From positions 58,001,940 to 58,065,939 of the forward strand of contig CM063498.1 in NCBI GenBank assembly GCA_032207245.1: a stretch of DNA of 64,000 bases, given 5' to 3'. The position numbers were made by a program, and so were the translations under genes. Positions 42,630 to 54,585 of this stretch are shown here, in pieces. This stretch comes from Pardosa pseudoannulata. Taxonomy: Eukaryota; Arthropoda; Arachnida; Araneae; Lycosidae. The first letter of the stretch is position 1; each line of letters opens with the position of its first letter. Below the pieces are notes generated by a model. It searched no databases. It saw only the letters and a program-made list of their open reading frames with translations, and was not told the DNA's origin.

Positions 42630-44556
42630 AATTCTTAAAAGGAAAGAAAAGTTAGTTGTTATTCACGAAAAAAAATTAATTTTTGTTCTATCTCGTATAC
42701 AATTTTTATTAGAGAAATCAAATCAAAAAGCTATCAAAGTAAAGTAAAAGTCTATTTAAATGGAAAAGATAATACCTCAAATTGCGTTTTGTATCAATTC
42801 CACTAAAGAGATAAAAAATGTTAAATATACAGAGAAAATCAGCTTGCAAAAACGACAAAAATTAAATAACTTAATATAAAGTTGACAATAAATCAGTTCA
42901 TTTCACTACAAAAAAATTATTCACAAAGCCACAGACTTTGAAGAATTTGAGAATTTTTCAGATTTTACGTATTAAAAAACAACAACAAAAAAGCACAGCA
43001 TATTTAATTTTTAATTTGTGAAAACTTGATTCCTTAAAAGTTAAAATATTTTAACATGCTGACTGCCAATTACGAGATAACTCGTAGATTACGTTCTTTT
43101 CTAAGACGCCAACCACGAGTTATCTCGTACTGTGTCTACTTGCCATTTTTGTGCAGCTACGAATAAACTCGTAGTATATCAGTGCTAATATCGATAGGTG
43201 GCTCCTAGGAAAAGAACAAACAATCAGTGCTCTTGGAAAATAAATAATTCAGGACTTTTTTGAATTTCTGTCCACAAATTAGAATTTTTAATAATATAAT
43301 GTGATCGTATCAAATTGTCATTTTAGGCCAGATTTCTAAAAATTTCCGTGGAATTAACGTGTAAAGTATTTTTACAATTAATTTTGCATATGTAAAAAAT
43401 AATTTTGAGAATTTTTATAGAAAATGGTTTAAAACTTTTGCATATATGAAAAAGGAACAATCCGTAATAAATCTGTAAGCATTAATTTATTGAAATCTAG
43501 TTACTTGTTATTTTAAAAATAGAATAATTATTAGAAAATATAGAAACAAGACTTTGAAAAACCATTTAAGCATACATCTTACAATTTATATTAAGTAATA
43601 CAATATCAGTCGTACTTTTGTACTTTGTATAACGTTAGTGTTCAGGAATGTTCGGGAAGCAGGAGCGTACTGATCACTTGATAGATGGAGAACTTTTAGA
43701 AATGTAGCCGAAATTTCATTAATGACACTAGTAAATATCTAATTTATACTATTTATTTAATTAGTTTTAAAATAAATAATTTTGACCTGCGAAGATTTTT
43801 CTTTTCATTTTTATCCTTCTTGTGAAACAGTTTGCCCAACATTGGCTTTCGGCGATTTCCCCTTTATGATGACAACAACAAAAACGCTATGTTGTAATAC
43901 AAGAAAGCAAAACCTTTGAGCCAGAATATAGCAATAAATGCAAAGACAACCTGAGTAAAGCGCAAATAATAAAAAAAGGGATTAAACCCATGCCTTCCCA
44001 GCCGGTAACATAACAGCTGAGCACAAAAGAAGATATGAAGCCATATCAAATGTAATATGCTGGGAGAGAAAAGGTTAAAGGGTTAATAATAGCTCTAATG
44101 GATCAAACGTTTATCCTGCGGTTATATGACAAAGCATGCAGTGAGTTTTTGGGGCTCTTTATTACAAAGACATCAAATCAAGACTTCAGTAATTCTCATT
44201 AATCTGAACTGCTGTGATCTATACAACAGTTCAGACTTGAGTAATTGTATTTTAGAGACCTCATTAACCTATTCCCCGATCATAAATATATAAAGCCAAT
44301 GGTAAGATAGACAAATGCCTTTTATTTCGCCAGTTAAAAAGGTTGTGAAAAATAAATCTTGAATATAAATTTCTGCTAAAAATAGCGATTTAAAATTTAG
44401 TATAAATGATTTGGTCATGGCGGTATGAAGAAATTTTAAATAAGTCAAAACAGGCGAATAGAAATCAACAAAGCCATCAATTAACTGTATTATGCAACAT
44501 ATCTGAGATAATTGCATGAACGTACGCACGCACGCACACATTCTTCTTATATAAGG
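42630..44556. other. AT-rich non-coding stretch with ACGAG/CTCGT palindromes
   Basis: No gene. Near 43051 there is TTAACATGCTGACTGCC followed by three palindromic ACGAG-N-CTCGT motifs (see separate entry). 44076-44085 has GGTTAAAGGGTTAA, possibly another TTAA-type element end. The 132-codon minus frame at 44269-44667 runs into the hAT element and has no recognisable motif. Confidence 0.4.
43051..43165. repeat. Possible piggyBac-like terminus with three palindromic ACGAGNTAACTCGT-type motifs
   Basis: TTAA at 43051-43054 is followed by CATGCTGACTGCC. Then come TACGAGATAACTCGTAG (about 43070-43086), CACGAGTTATCTCGTAC (about 43113-43129) and TACGAATAAACTCGTAG (about 43158-43174). Some arthropod piggyBac-like ends, as I recall them, have GACTGCC followed by ACGAGTTAACTCGT palindromes. 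No matching right end was found, so the class is tentative. Confidence 0.4.
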
Positions 44557-44564
44557 GTTGGAAC

Positions 44565-44822
44565 TAGGGTTGGCACGTTTCTGCCAAAGGTGGAAAAAAT
44601 CATGGAAAAAACCGGTGAAAACCGTCCTGGCAAAAATACATTTTTGCCACTTTTTGCCAAGTGGCAAAAATGAATATGTTTTATTTAAGGAGCTGTAACT
44701 ATTTTAACTTTTACTAATTTTAACTGTAATCTAAAAATACATAATATAAGGTTTTTTTTAACATAGATTATTTAATGCGTTACTGAAACAGTCATCTAAA
44801 TCTAAAGTCATACTACCTAGAG

Positions 44823-44881
<59 letters not shown>

Positions 44882-45400
44882 TAAAATGAAGATTGATTTT
44901 GCAAGTTTTTATGTGCAATGTTATTTTTAATGTAATTATTAGCTTATTTCCCCTACAAACTATAGGTTTAAACGTTTTTAGTACTTATATAATATATATA
45001 TCTTACATATGTATATATACATCTTACAATTAAAGACAACATTACTATATTAAATTGATAAATAAAGAAAACATTTTTATCCCAGGCCTCCATCATATAA
45101 ATTTATTTACAAAAATAGAATATTGTATTTTCATTGCTAACACCAATGGAAATTATTTTAAATTGTCCAAATAATACTAATGAAATACCTAATTAATATT
45201 CTGATTTAAGTCTCAATTGTATTATGTACAAAATTATTTATTATTTTGTTAGTTATTAATTATTAATTATTTTGTACATTTTTAAAATTCAGTCAATTTT
45301 TCTAGATTTTGCCATTTTTGCGAGTTTTTACCAGGTTTCTTCGAGTTTTTGCCACTGTCCTGGCAAAAATACCATTTTGCTTGCAAAATGGCCAACCCTA
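44565..45400. mobile_element. hAT MITE, 836 bp, perfect 8-bp target duplication
   Basis: The left end TAGGGTTGGC (44565) and right end GCCAACCCTA (to 45400) are exact inverted repeats. GTTGGAAC occurs immediately outside both ends (44557-44564 and 45401-45408), an 8-bp duplication as made by hAT transposases. Subterminal regions are rich in TGGCAAAAAT / ATTTTTGCCA motifs in both orientations, probably binding sites. The interior has a (CA)n tract (44823-44850) followed by about 29 As, and no coding frame. Confidence 0.92.
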
Positions 45401-45590
45401 GTTGGAACACATGTCTCTAGCACTTAATTTTAGGCTAAAGACGGGTTAGTGAATAATAACAATAATAATTTGTAACGTACCTTAATAAAGATAATACGCG
45501 AATTGTAGATTATGGTCTTACTTTTGGTTTATGGTCTTATTATTGGTTTACTTTTTTCATTGATTTCGTATATTTAACAATTATTATATA

Positions 45591-46441
45591 CTAGCAAGTG
45601 TGCCCGTGCTTCGCTACGGTGAAGCAGAGGTTTTGACATGAACAGTGCTAATTTTGTTGGTATTAATTAATGTTGTCCAAAATTAAGGACAGACCACATG
45701 GTTTTGTATGAAACAGAAACACACCCTTATATTGACAACGATATGAATATAAAGATAACTATATAAAAGGATAGGTTTTTATATTTGCCCATAAGAATCA
45801 CTAAAATTTTTACTTTTTGTTGTTAGAATATTGTTGATAAACATTTCATTGTAACGTAAAAAGGAACCAAGAATTAAATTAAAAATTAGTTCTTATATAA
45901 AAATGCTGTAATTTGCGTCGCATAGAAATAAAATTTGATCACTTTATATTTCAATTTCCAGGTCAAATCGAATGGATACTACGCAGACGATGTTTAAATA
46001 ATATAAAATAAGAAATGAATAATTCAGATGTTTAAAGGAATGACGTCATAATGATAGAAAAATATCATTTTCACCTATTTATTATGTGATAAATTAAATA
46101 TTTTAATCTCCTGCTTTTAACCGAGGAAAATTGCGTTTAAAACAATTACTTGGGATGACATCACATTGCTAGAAATATTGCTTCTTTCTTAGTTATGATG
46201 CGATAAATTAAAAATTTAATCGTTTGCTTTTAACCGGGGGGAAATAAAGCTGGGAATAATGATATGAAATGCTCGAAAAAGGGGGAAGGAATGGATTTTG
46301 AAAGTTAAAAATTTACAAAAACCTTCCCAGGGATATACCTAAACATTTCCCAAATTTTCACAGCGATTGGATGCATGGTTTTTGAGTCTATTGAGTACAG
46401 ACACAAATTCATTTACATATATATATATATATATATATAGA
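45591..46441 (-). mobile_element. Non-autonomous Helitron, 851 bp, textbook ends
   Basis: On the minus strand it starts TC (46441-46440) after an A and ends GCTAG at 45591 before a T, the Helitron A|T target. Just before the end is the hairpin CCGTAGCGAAGCACGG (CCGT/ACGG and GC/GC stem), then GCACACTTGCTAG. The interior contains a core of about 115 bp repeated twice in tandem (starting about 46041 and 46156) that is shared with the copies at 4859 and 59067. The TC end is followed by a (TA)n stretch. There is no Rep/helicase gene, so it must have been mobilised in trans. Confidence 0.85.
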
Positions 46442-46756
46442 TTTGCTAAATTATTTTAAGAACATTTAAAATTCCAGAAGATGGTTCCATTTTGATATTA
46501 AAGTGAGAATGAAAAATAAATAACACATACGGCACACATATTTCAAAATCCCGATGTCAGATCACTTTAGTTCGCATGTGGGATAATTGACTTATAAAGT
46601 TTAAATTGAAGGTGTGATTACTTAAAAATGCGGTTTTAATTTCAATAAAACTACAAGAGCAGGTAATTTATAGAAAATAAAATATACACCAGGTGTAAAG
46701 AGGTGTTTTCAAAATAATTGAAATAATAAAATACGTAATTCAATCTGCCGAATTAA

Positions 46757-46892
46757 CCCTTCTTTGATGGAAATTTCCATCGTAACATTTAATACATTAT
46801 ATATTAATACTAGACTCTTTTTTAGTATTTTTTCTTTAGTCTACAGTATGAACTATTTCACAAAAAAGAAGAAAATATTATGCAAAGAAGGG
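46757..46892. mobile_element. Tiny piggyBac-like MITE, 136 bp (TIR CCCTTCTTTG)
   Basis: TTAA (46753-46756), CCCTTCTTTG at the left, CAAAGAAGGG at the right (46883-46892), TTAA (46893-46896). The inverted repeat is perfect over 10 bp. The next inner bases ATGG/ATGC also partly match. The interior is AT-rich. Confidence 0.8.
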
Positions 46893-46896
46893 TTAA

Positions 46897-48540
46897 CCTC
46901 ACTAATGAAACAGTGAATAGACGCTTAATATTTTATTTGTTAAAAATATTTAACAAATAAATGTTATCATTGAGTTTACTTTAAAATGAAAGAATAATTT
47001 CTGTGAAAAATTTAAATAAAGAATTTTATGTATAGAAAAAAAAGATTGCAACTGAATTGAATGAATTAATGAGATGATCTACAAACATATTTCTGAAGTT
47101 TAAATGAAGTCAGCAACTGAAAATCGTGCTGACGCTGGTTTTCATTAGAGGGAAAAAATATTTTTATGTTCACATCACATACTAAGCGACTTTTAAAATA
47201 CGCAATCACCCCTTATGCATATTAATAAGTTTTACGTTTCCCATGTTGCAAGAAAACATATACCAGTGAAATATTTATAAAGTGCTGATTGATGGGCGAC
47301 TTTAGATGTCATGCCAGAAGAATTTATTTTACATTTTAAAAAGACATACAGTACTTATATTATAAAGGGAAAACACACACACGTTTTAGAGTTAGTAACA
47401 ATCGGAATTCATTAAGTTTAGAACTGTAGAATGCGTACATGAATTAAGTTTTCATTTCTAGTAGAGATATAGAGTATAAGAAAAATTAGTTATTCAGTAA
47501 ATTAACATATTTCAAGAATTGTAGATCTGAGAATTCCTTTCCTTTTTGCTATTAATAACTTTTTCAATTTTTCTTAGAGTGTGAATGTTTAAAACGGAAA
47601 AATCTACAAAAAATTCAAGGATTCGACAGCAAGGGTTACAATTATAAATTACAAATATTTTGAAAGAAAAGAAGCAATCTCTCTTTGATTATACTTTAAA
47701 CTTAAAAAAGATTACATAAAAAAGAGAAACATATTCTACTACATTCCAAAATGATTCATAAAAATATATATTTAACGCATGATAGTTCAAAGGATTATTG
47801 AAAATTTCAGCAACCATGTTACAGAAATTCAAGTCGCTTTGAAATCAAAGTCGTTAAACTTGAGACTAATAAAGCAGAAAAAACATTGCTTCGTGTTTAT
47901 TTTAAGAAAGATTTATTTAGTAGTCATCAATATTTATCAGGCAGTTGATCAATAATTTGTGACTTTTAATTTTAGGTGTAGGAAAAATACTAAAATATCA
48001 ATATAAAGACATCACACTATAAACATAGAAACATTCGATCAAAAAATATTAAAACGGTTAAATCTATATAAACTGATGAAAGCAATTACAGCTTTACTCA
48101 AGCTGTCGCAATAGTTTTCACTCGATTTTCTTCCGCTTTAAACTAACTGTAACCAATAAGCTGAGATTTCTCTTCCAGCTGTCGCTAAATTTAATTTTAA
48201 AAATTGTTCTAAACGCCAACACAACTTTTTCCCTCTCTCTTTCAGAAGACAATAAATAAAAAAATAAACATCTTTGATAAGAACGACAGTTAATTCGATC
48301 AGTAAGCCTAGCAATCAATAAACCAATGAAGTGAGTAGCTTAGAAGATGAATGTCTAAAATATTTAGCTTATTTATTTTATTTTTGGAAATATATCAAAC
48401 TAACTTGACTGGAATAACTTTCTGTAAGTTATATGTATACGTTATCTCTAAATTTTGTTAAATGTATTATTTATAGTAAAAATGATAAAATAAATCCCTT
48501 AAAACGTTGAAATTAAAGCAGTGATTAACAATGGGGTAAT
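46897..48540. other. AT-rich non-coding stretch, no gene seen
   Basis: No recognised element. Short open frames carry no motif. Confidence 0.4.
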
Positions 48541-48559
48541 ATGAGGTAATAACCTTTGA

Positions 48560-48805
48560 GCCACATTCTTTACTGGGTCGGCTCTAGCAATTTTGCCCCA
48601 AAAGACAAAAATGTAAAATGCTGCCTCCGAATAATCGTTACAAATTTTACTTACTCTGATTGGCTTTCAATTTAATATAAAGTAAGTATGTTCCAGGATT
48701 TCAAGCTATAAAAATATACGTTTTATAAAATATTTTTATAAAAGTTTTTCCTAATAAAAAAATTTATAAATCCAAGTCAAAATGCCGCCCCTAGAATTTG
48801 TTGTC
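48560..48805. repeat. Probable DNA-transposon relic with AAAATGCYGCC motifs
   Basis: GGGTCGGCTCTAGCAATTTTG starts at 48577 and AAATGCTGCC occurs at 48617. The right side carries AAAATGCCGCCCCTAGAATTT at 48780. The GGCTCTAG / CCCCTAG edges look like decayed hAT-type ends. Direct evidence is weak. Confidence 0.3.
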
Positions 48806-48834
48806 AATTACAGGTCTGTTCAGCCCTAGGGTCG

Positions 48835-48990
48835 CTGCGATCTTTTCCATTAAGACAGGATGTTTCTTCCAGCGTCCTCCCCTGGTGTGTTGGCCCCGTG
48901 TTGGAGAGGGGTGCCCGCGTGGCGGCGGGCCCGTCGCACACCCCGATCGATGGGACAACCTTGAACTGCATTCCACGGTTACGCGACGGA
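48835..48990. other. GC-rich island of unknown nature
   Basis: About 155 bp with 60-65% G+C, rich in CpG, in a region of about 30% G+C. It is open on both strands over more than 60 codons (48798-49064 plus, 48791-49000 minus), as expected for GC-rich DNA. I recognise neither product. It could be a first exon or promoter of the kinase gene, an exon of another gene or a piece of a transposon. Confidence 0.4.
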
Positions 48991-49295
48991 TAAAAAACAC
49001 GTGTGCCCTACATTCCAGATTTCACGATGACCAATTTAAGTCCGAAAGCAAAATCGTTCCCTAGTACATAAAAGAGTTACCACACACCTGAAAGAGGGTG
49101 TTATACATCTTAAATTGAGAAATAGGAAACGGCAGCGAGGTGGAATTTTTAGTTATGGTCGATTTTTTAAAAGTGAACACAGAATCAAGGAACATTAACG
49201 CAAGAAAGGAAGCAAAATAATAAAGCCAAGTTAGAGACTCACTTTTATTGCTCCAATCCATTTAATTTAAGAATATACCACGCGAAACAAAGAAG

Positions 49296-49480
49296 AATTA
49301 GCCGAACGGGAACGAATGGGTAGAGTGCTATTCTTCGGTAAAAGAGTTGGTGGGTTCAAGTTCCACTATTACGTAGATGTTCGTAACCGTCCAAAATCGG
49401 CTTTAAGCAGTAGGTCACTGTCTCATTACCCCTCGTATAGCCAAAACCCTATAGCACTATACCAAGCCAAACAAAGATGC
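49296..49480 (+). mobile_element. tRNA-derived SINE, family A, plus orientation
   Basis: AATGGGTAGAGTGCTATTCTT is the A-box region. GGTGGGTTCAAGTTCC is the B box. Then come GATGTTCGTAACCGTCC, AATCGGCTTTAAGCAGTAGG and CTGTCTCATTACCCC, in the same order as 23840-24006 but on the plus strand. The open frame 49316-49537 is a by-product. Confidence 0.75.
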
Positions 49481-49754
49481 CTTCCTATACAATATATAAA
49501 ATATTGTAACAAAAAAAATAAAAAAAGAAAAACGTAAGGAATTTGAGACGCTTTTTATTAGTATTGTATTTATTCGAAAGGTCAAAAAATATATTAAACG
49601 CTTGAACTTTTAAAGATTTCCATCTCCAAATCCTGTATATTATTTCTGTTGTGTACATTCCTTTTTGTGATTGTCACACCGAAACAGTTTTGACAAATAC
49701 GATGTCAAAAAGTAAAATAATTTCCTGGAGCAGTGAGGAAGGGCATTGTTGTTG

Positions 49755-50099
49755 TTGTTGTTAACGTCACTTGAACAGTCACGATCATGAGCCAGAGGCC
49801 CCACTTAAGGCGAAAGGAGCACCTTTTGTTTTGACGAGCAGCACTAGGGTGAAAGAACGACTTAGCTGAAGTAGGTCCTCGTAATTAAGAGGCAAGAACC
49901 AAACAGAAGGCCCTCAGGCTTAGTCTGCCACCCCCGAGGTATCGTTGGAGAAATTTAAGGACACTGCGATTACGAACCTATTTTACATGCCTCAGTCACC
50001 ATTAACGAACACGGCCTATCTTCCGCTGGATCGTGCCCCGAATCCACAACCCTCCAGTTACGAGATCACTGCATTAGCCGACTGAGCTACCGTGGCTCC
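49755..50099 (-). mobile_element. tRNA-derived SINE, family B, well-preserved head
   Basis: On the minus strand it starts GGAGCCACGGTAGCTCAGTC, almost a real tRNA 5' end with A box TAGCTCAGTCGG. GTTGTGGATTCGG follows as a B box. A body of about 250 bp then ends in (AAC)n, seen as GTTGTTGTTGTT at 49748-49762 on the plus strand. The D-arm is good but the acceptor and T arms do not close, so this is a SINE and not a tRNA gene. Copy 3845-4215 is a sister. Confidence 0.8.
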
Positions 50100-50896
50100 T
50101 TTTGATACTTTTAGTTTATAAATAAGAGTGACTTTTTCTTTAAAAAAAAAAAGAAACGTCTAACTTTTGAAGTTAGCACAAAGTCTTAGGTTAATTAATC
50201 ATTAAAATATTTCGCTAACATCATCGTTTTATTCATTTTTGTTTCATTTACGAGGCCAAGAAAAATGAGACAAGAAATGTATACATATGATAAAAATTAG
50301 TAAAATTTCAAAAAGAAAATAAATCGTAGTTGGGTGTTTTAAATAAACGAAGTAATTTTATCAAAAGAAAAAGGATTTTTTAATAGTTTTTGTATCTATC
50401 AAAGAAAGCTATATCATTAGTTTAAAAGTTGTATTTTAAAGAAGGGAAAATTAATATTTCCAAGAACTTTTCAAATTAGTATTGAATAAATGATTGAGAA
50501 AAATTATTTCAAGTAACATAATTTATTGATTTATTTGCAAAAAATAAATTTTCTATATATTTATTGCATGCTATATGGGATTTATTTTTATTCCAAGTTC
50601 AGATTATGTAATTTTTTTATATATTTGTACATATTTTCCACACCTTTTATATATGAGGAGAAGAAGTGTTGGCTTTCCACAAGAGCGTTCTCACGCGAGT
50701 ACACTAGTACGTAGTAGAGTTAAACAATTCCTAAAATTCATCTTCAGCGGTTCTACGGTGAAAAATTATATAGTGTAAAACGTTTACAGAGATAGAGAAG
50801 TATATAAACTATTTCCCTTACCGACAATTCGATACTAAGATATAAAACTATCAATTGATAACATAATGTTGTTGGCAGTGCGAATTTGAAAGAAAT
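50100..50896. other. AT-rich non-coding stretch
   Basis: AAGAAACGTCTAACTTTTG at 50151-50169 recurs at 53021-53039; otherwise nothing recognised. Confidence 0.4.
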
Positions 50897-50900
50897 TTAA

Positions 50901-51765
50901 CCCATTAAAGCCCAAAACACTTCTGTTTATTTTATATTAGTAAATATCTTACTAAAGTTATCATGCACTCCTGAGATTTAAAAATAATATGAAATTTAAA
51001 CAACTTTAATAAGTGCATCCTGTCGTCGTTAGCGATGAGATGTGCTTTAAAGTATCATAAGTTGTCATAGTTTTGAACAGTCATAAAAACAGAAAAAATT
51101 CGCATTAAGATATTTACTTGCTGTCATGTGCAAAACTTTACAGTAAAGTTCTATAGTAGATTCTCATGATTACCGTTGATTTACCTGCTAAAACGTTGAT
51201 CCAAATAGCAAAATTAAAAATAAAAGAAGATATTGTAAAAATATTGGGGATTGTTTATTCCAAAGGTGGCCAAAAAGCGGTCCTGTATAATTTTGCGATT
51301 CAAGGCACAATTCACGAAATTTATAACTGGAACAAATTTTACACTGACTCCAATAAATCAACATTTTGATCAACATATAATACATATCATATAATAATAA
51401 TATATAATAATAACATATTATATAATAAATCAATATATATATATATATCAACATTTTGATATTATTTTATTGTTTTATTGATTATTATTGTTAAAATTAT
51501 TTACATAATTAAAATGTTTAACTGTTCTATTGTAAAATTATGAATAATAATAAACACTTTAATGTACTGTTTTAAATTTTCAATATTTACATATATTTAC
51601 CCGATAGAACAAAATACATTCATATTGTGACCCGCAGAGTATTTTGAACCCTCAGGCTGATTTATAGGATTGCCCCATTCATTGAAAAAGAAAAAGCATT
51701 ACAAGAAAACAAAAATACAGACTATTTTTAACTGTCCTCAAATAATCCCTCTAGACGTTAATGGG
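50901..51765. mobile_element. piggyBac-like MITE, 865 bp (TIR CCCATTAA)
   Basis: TTAA (50897-50900) is followed by CCCATTAAAG. The right end is CGTTAATGGG followed by TTAA (51766-51769). The perfect inverted part is short (8 bp), but the TTAA targets fit piggyBac. The 67-codon frame 51166-51369 has no recognisable content. Confidence 0.6.
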
Positions 51766-51769
51766 TTAA

Positions 51770-53199
51770 GCGTAAAACATTTTTGTAATGTTTTAAACAG
51801 TATTATTTATTAAAATATTGACACTGGCCATAAAATTCGAAACATTTCTCACGAAATATATAATAAGAACATAAATGAAGCTGGGAGGTTCCGAATAAAT
51901 GAATGACAGCTGGCATGGTTGAAATACCGAACAACGAACATCATTTAATGACAAAGTAAACGAATGCTGGGGAGAGGGAGATTAAACAACGCGCGCAGCA
52001 TCGAACGAGCTTTAGGTCCCTTTTAGAACTAAGATCGATAAAAATTTAATCAAAGAATTAAGCGGGGGAAAACATTTTAGGCGAAATGATGTCTCTAGAA
52101 ATAAAATGACAGCCAGAGTTAGGATATGTTCCTTACGTTAGTCGCATGTAAACGAGAGTTAAACAAATATATTTTAAAGGATAGTTATTTTCCTTATTCA
52201 TTATTTGCTAAAAAAACCCTTTTTTAATCAGATAAAGCTGTTATTATTGTCGTGGTTTATATGGATGATAAATTGTGAGATATGTAATCTAGGATGATAG
52301 TACTTTTTAAAGGATTATTTAAAGTAGTTATTTTTTCTTTCTTATATTAAAGAGCTTAAGAATTAAATCAGTATTATTATGAAGTTCAAAGGAATTAAAA
52401 ATTATGAGTAGAAAACGGAAATAAAATGACAATACTATTAGATGTTTATCAATGAAAAATAATATAAAACAAAAACCACTTCCTTCCCCAAAGTCTATTT
52501 TTGTTTATAAATATCAACCTAATATATATAAAAGTGTCTTTTCCATAAAAACTACCTTGTTAATATCCTTTAATGTAGAAGGATCGAACAGGTTGCAATC
52601 GCATTTGTATTCTATAAAAGAAATCTTTTGCAGTTCATTCGATCTATCCGGTAAGGAACAAAACTCGTTATCGAGGAAACGGACAAGCTGTGTTTAAAAC
52701 ACTCTAATTAATTAAAATCTCTTTGTGAGAAATGAAGTAAATTTCTTATAAAAAAATTAAATGCATATTATTAGAAGTTGCTATATAACCTTTTAAACTG
52801 ACGCTCTACATATTTTTTAACTGTAACTGTTTGAAATACTATTCTAAATCAAACTATCCTAGACTATCCTAAAACTATCCTAAATCAGATAAATTGTAGA
52901 AAATTAGAGGTTTCTACAAAACTATTTTTCTTTCACAACCCCAGAAATTAATAAATTGCTTAACATTAAATAGATCTGTCAGCACTTTTATCTTAAAATT
53001 TGAATGACTTTAAAAAAAAATAAGAAACGTCTAACTTTTGTTGAAGAAGAGGAAGAATAATTTTTGGTGAAGTTGAGGAAAAAATAGAAAACTTTTTTTA
53101 CTAGAAGAGTAAGGTATTCCTACTTTTTGATCGAACACTGTGCACAACTTATTTTTAAGTATCATACTATTTTTCTTCTCTTACTGTGAGCAAGTGTTA
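51770..53199. other. AT-rich non-coding stretch
   Basis: A less AT-rich patch at 51830-52100 carries no frame. There is a local triplication of AAACTATCCTA-type motifs at 52850-52885. No gene seen. Confidence 0.4.
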
Positions 53200-53439
53200 G
53201 ATCGAAACCTAATGACGAAATCTTGTACTCCCGATGCGATTATATAAGAGAGAAATGGATCAATAATTTCTTGAACGTGGAGCAGTACAACGCATGTAAT
53301 GGCCATCAATGTTCCCGATTTAAATCCCAACGACCATGTGCAAGATCCTCTTGGGGGAAAGTTTGCAGCCTCGCAGACTCCACCAAGGGACATTGATGCG
53401 CTCCAAATTGCTGTGCTCGCAAGTGAAAAATTCTATTAA
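53200..53439 (+). pseudogene. Tc1-like transposase fragment, C-terminal part
   Basis: From 53299 to the TAA at 53437-53439 it reads MAINVPDLNPNDHVQDPLGG, then ASQTPPRDIDALQIAVLASEK. This matches the end of Tc1 transposases (DLNPIEHVWD followed by a helix region). The catalytic Glu position is Asp here, and the upstream part is scrambled or missing. It belongs to a different Tc1 lineage from the element at 27111. Confidence 0.7.
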
Positions 53440-54204
53440 AGCGGATGATCTAGACCTTTGCTGCTTGTAAGATATATCGCTGTGATGTTTGGATCCCTCT
53501 CCTTATTAACCAATCTTATCAAATATTAATTTTTTTTATATCCGGCACAAACCAATCTTTTCTTGTTTACATTTTCATTTTGTAGAGTGAGTAAGCCATA
53601 TAATTTTTTCCCTCGTTGTTTCATCTATTTGTAATAGATTTTTAGAGATTCAAAATTTTGATTTACATGGAACTAACCCCCTCTCTCATATGAAAATAAT
53701 AAAAAATGTTTTGTGAATTGTTATACTTTAAAATAGTATTTTAGATTGTGTAGGAAAATATAATTTATCTAGCCTGGTACTTTTATAATATTCAAAGCAT
53801 CGAATTTCTTTTATAGTATTTAAGTCTCATCAAAGACTTGATGCCTGGGAGAGGAGACTGAAAAGTTATGGACATTTTAAAAAATTTAATATAAATAACA
53901 GATAGTGAATTTAGATGATAACTTTTATACTTAAATAATATTTTAACTTGTTATAAAAGGCATTTCGTAAAATTATTTTCGGTAAAGAGACAACGCAACA
54001 CGAACAAAATGTTTTGTTTCCGTATTTATTTCTTCGACAGATCTTAGTCATCAACTATTCAATATCGTGCTACCAATTGTTATAAGCAAATGAAATTGAA
54101 TGTGACGTATGAGGTCTAGATGTATAAAAGATAGTATGATGTGTCACTGAAGAAGTTTGGAAAAAAATTACTTTACACTATTTTCGACTGGTTCAATTGA
54201 GTCT
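53440..54204. other. AT-rich non-coding stretch
   Basis: It may include the decayed 3' flank of the Tc1 fragment (AAAAGTTATGGACATTTT at about 53862). No frame. Confidence 0.35.
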
Positions 54205-54208
54205 TTAA

Positions 54209-54581
54209 CCCATATTGTACCACACCAACTAAATATTTCTGTAAGTTATTAAAACTTAATCCATATTATTAATATGGTGTAACTAAGTATATAAAACCAA
54301 TATTTTGAAAAAATATTTTTAGTTTTTTATGCAATTGGCTTAATTAAAAAAATAATAATAAATATAAAATTAAAGATTAAAAAATGACAATTTCTAAGAC
54401 GTTGCTGAAAATAAATTTTACAATACAATATAATTTGATTTCTCAGTTTTTTTTGTTACTATGCTAAAGTGTGTCTATTTTAAAGGTGTTAAATTAAAAT
54501 CCACTCAGAAAATATTTATAACTTTATTATTAAATGGAATTTATTTGCTGTTCTGTTTATAGTACAGCGGTCCAATATGGG
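54209..54581. mobile_element. piggyBac-like MITE, 373 bp (TIR CCCATATTGKACCRC)
   Basis: TTAA (54205-54208) is followed by CCCATATTGTACCAC. The right end is GCGGTCCAATATGGG (reverse complement CCCATATTGGACCGC, two mismatches in 15) followed by TTAA (54582-54585). An inner palindrome CCATATTATTAATATGG lies at about 54261. AT-rich interior, no coding frame. Confidence 0.82.
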
Positions 54582-54585
54582 TTAA

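Noticed and set aside
44269..44667. 132-codon minus-strand frame
   Set aside because: It crosses the precise left border of the hAT element at 44565, so it cannot be an old conserved gene. No motif.
50030..50099. Possible tRNA gene on the minus strand (GGAGCCACGGTAGCTCAG start)
   Set aside because: The 5' half is tRNA-like but the 3' half lacks the matching acceptor strand. It continues into a SINE body with an (AAC)n tail.
50151..53039. AAGAAACGTCTAACTTTTG repeated at 50151 and 53021
   Set aside because: Only 19 bases match after an A-run and the flanks differ. It is probably the tail of a common repeat, not enough to define an element.
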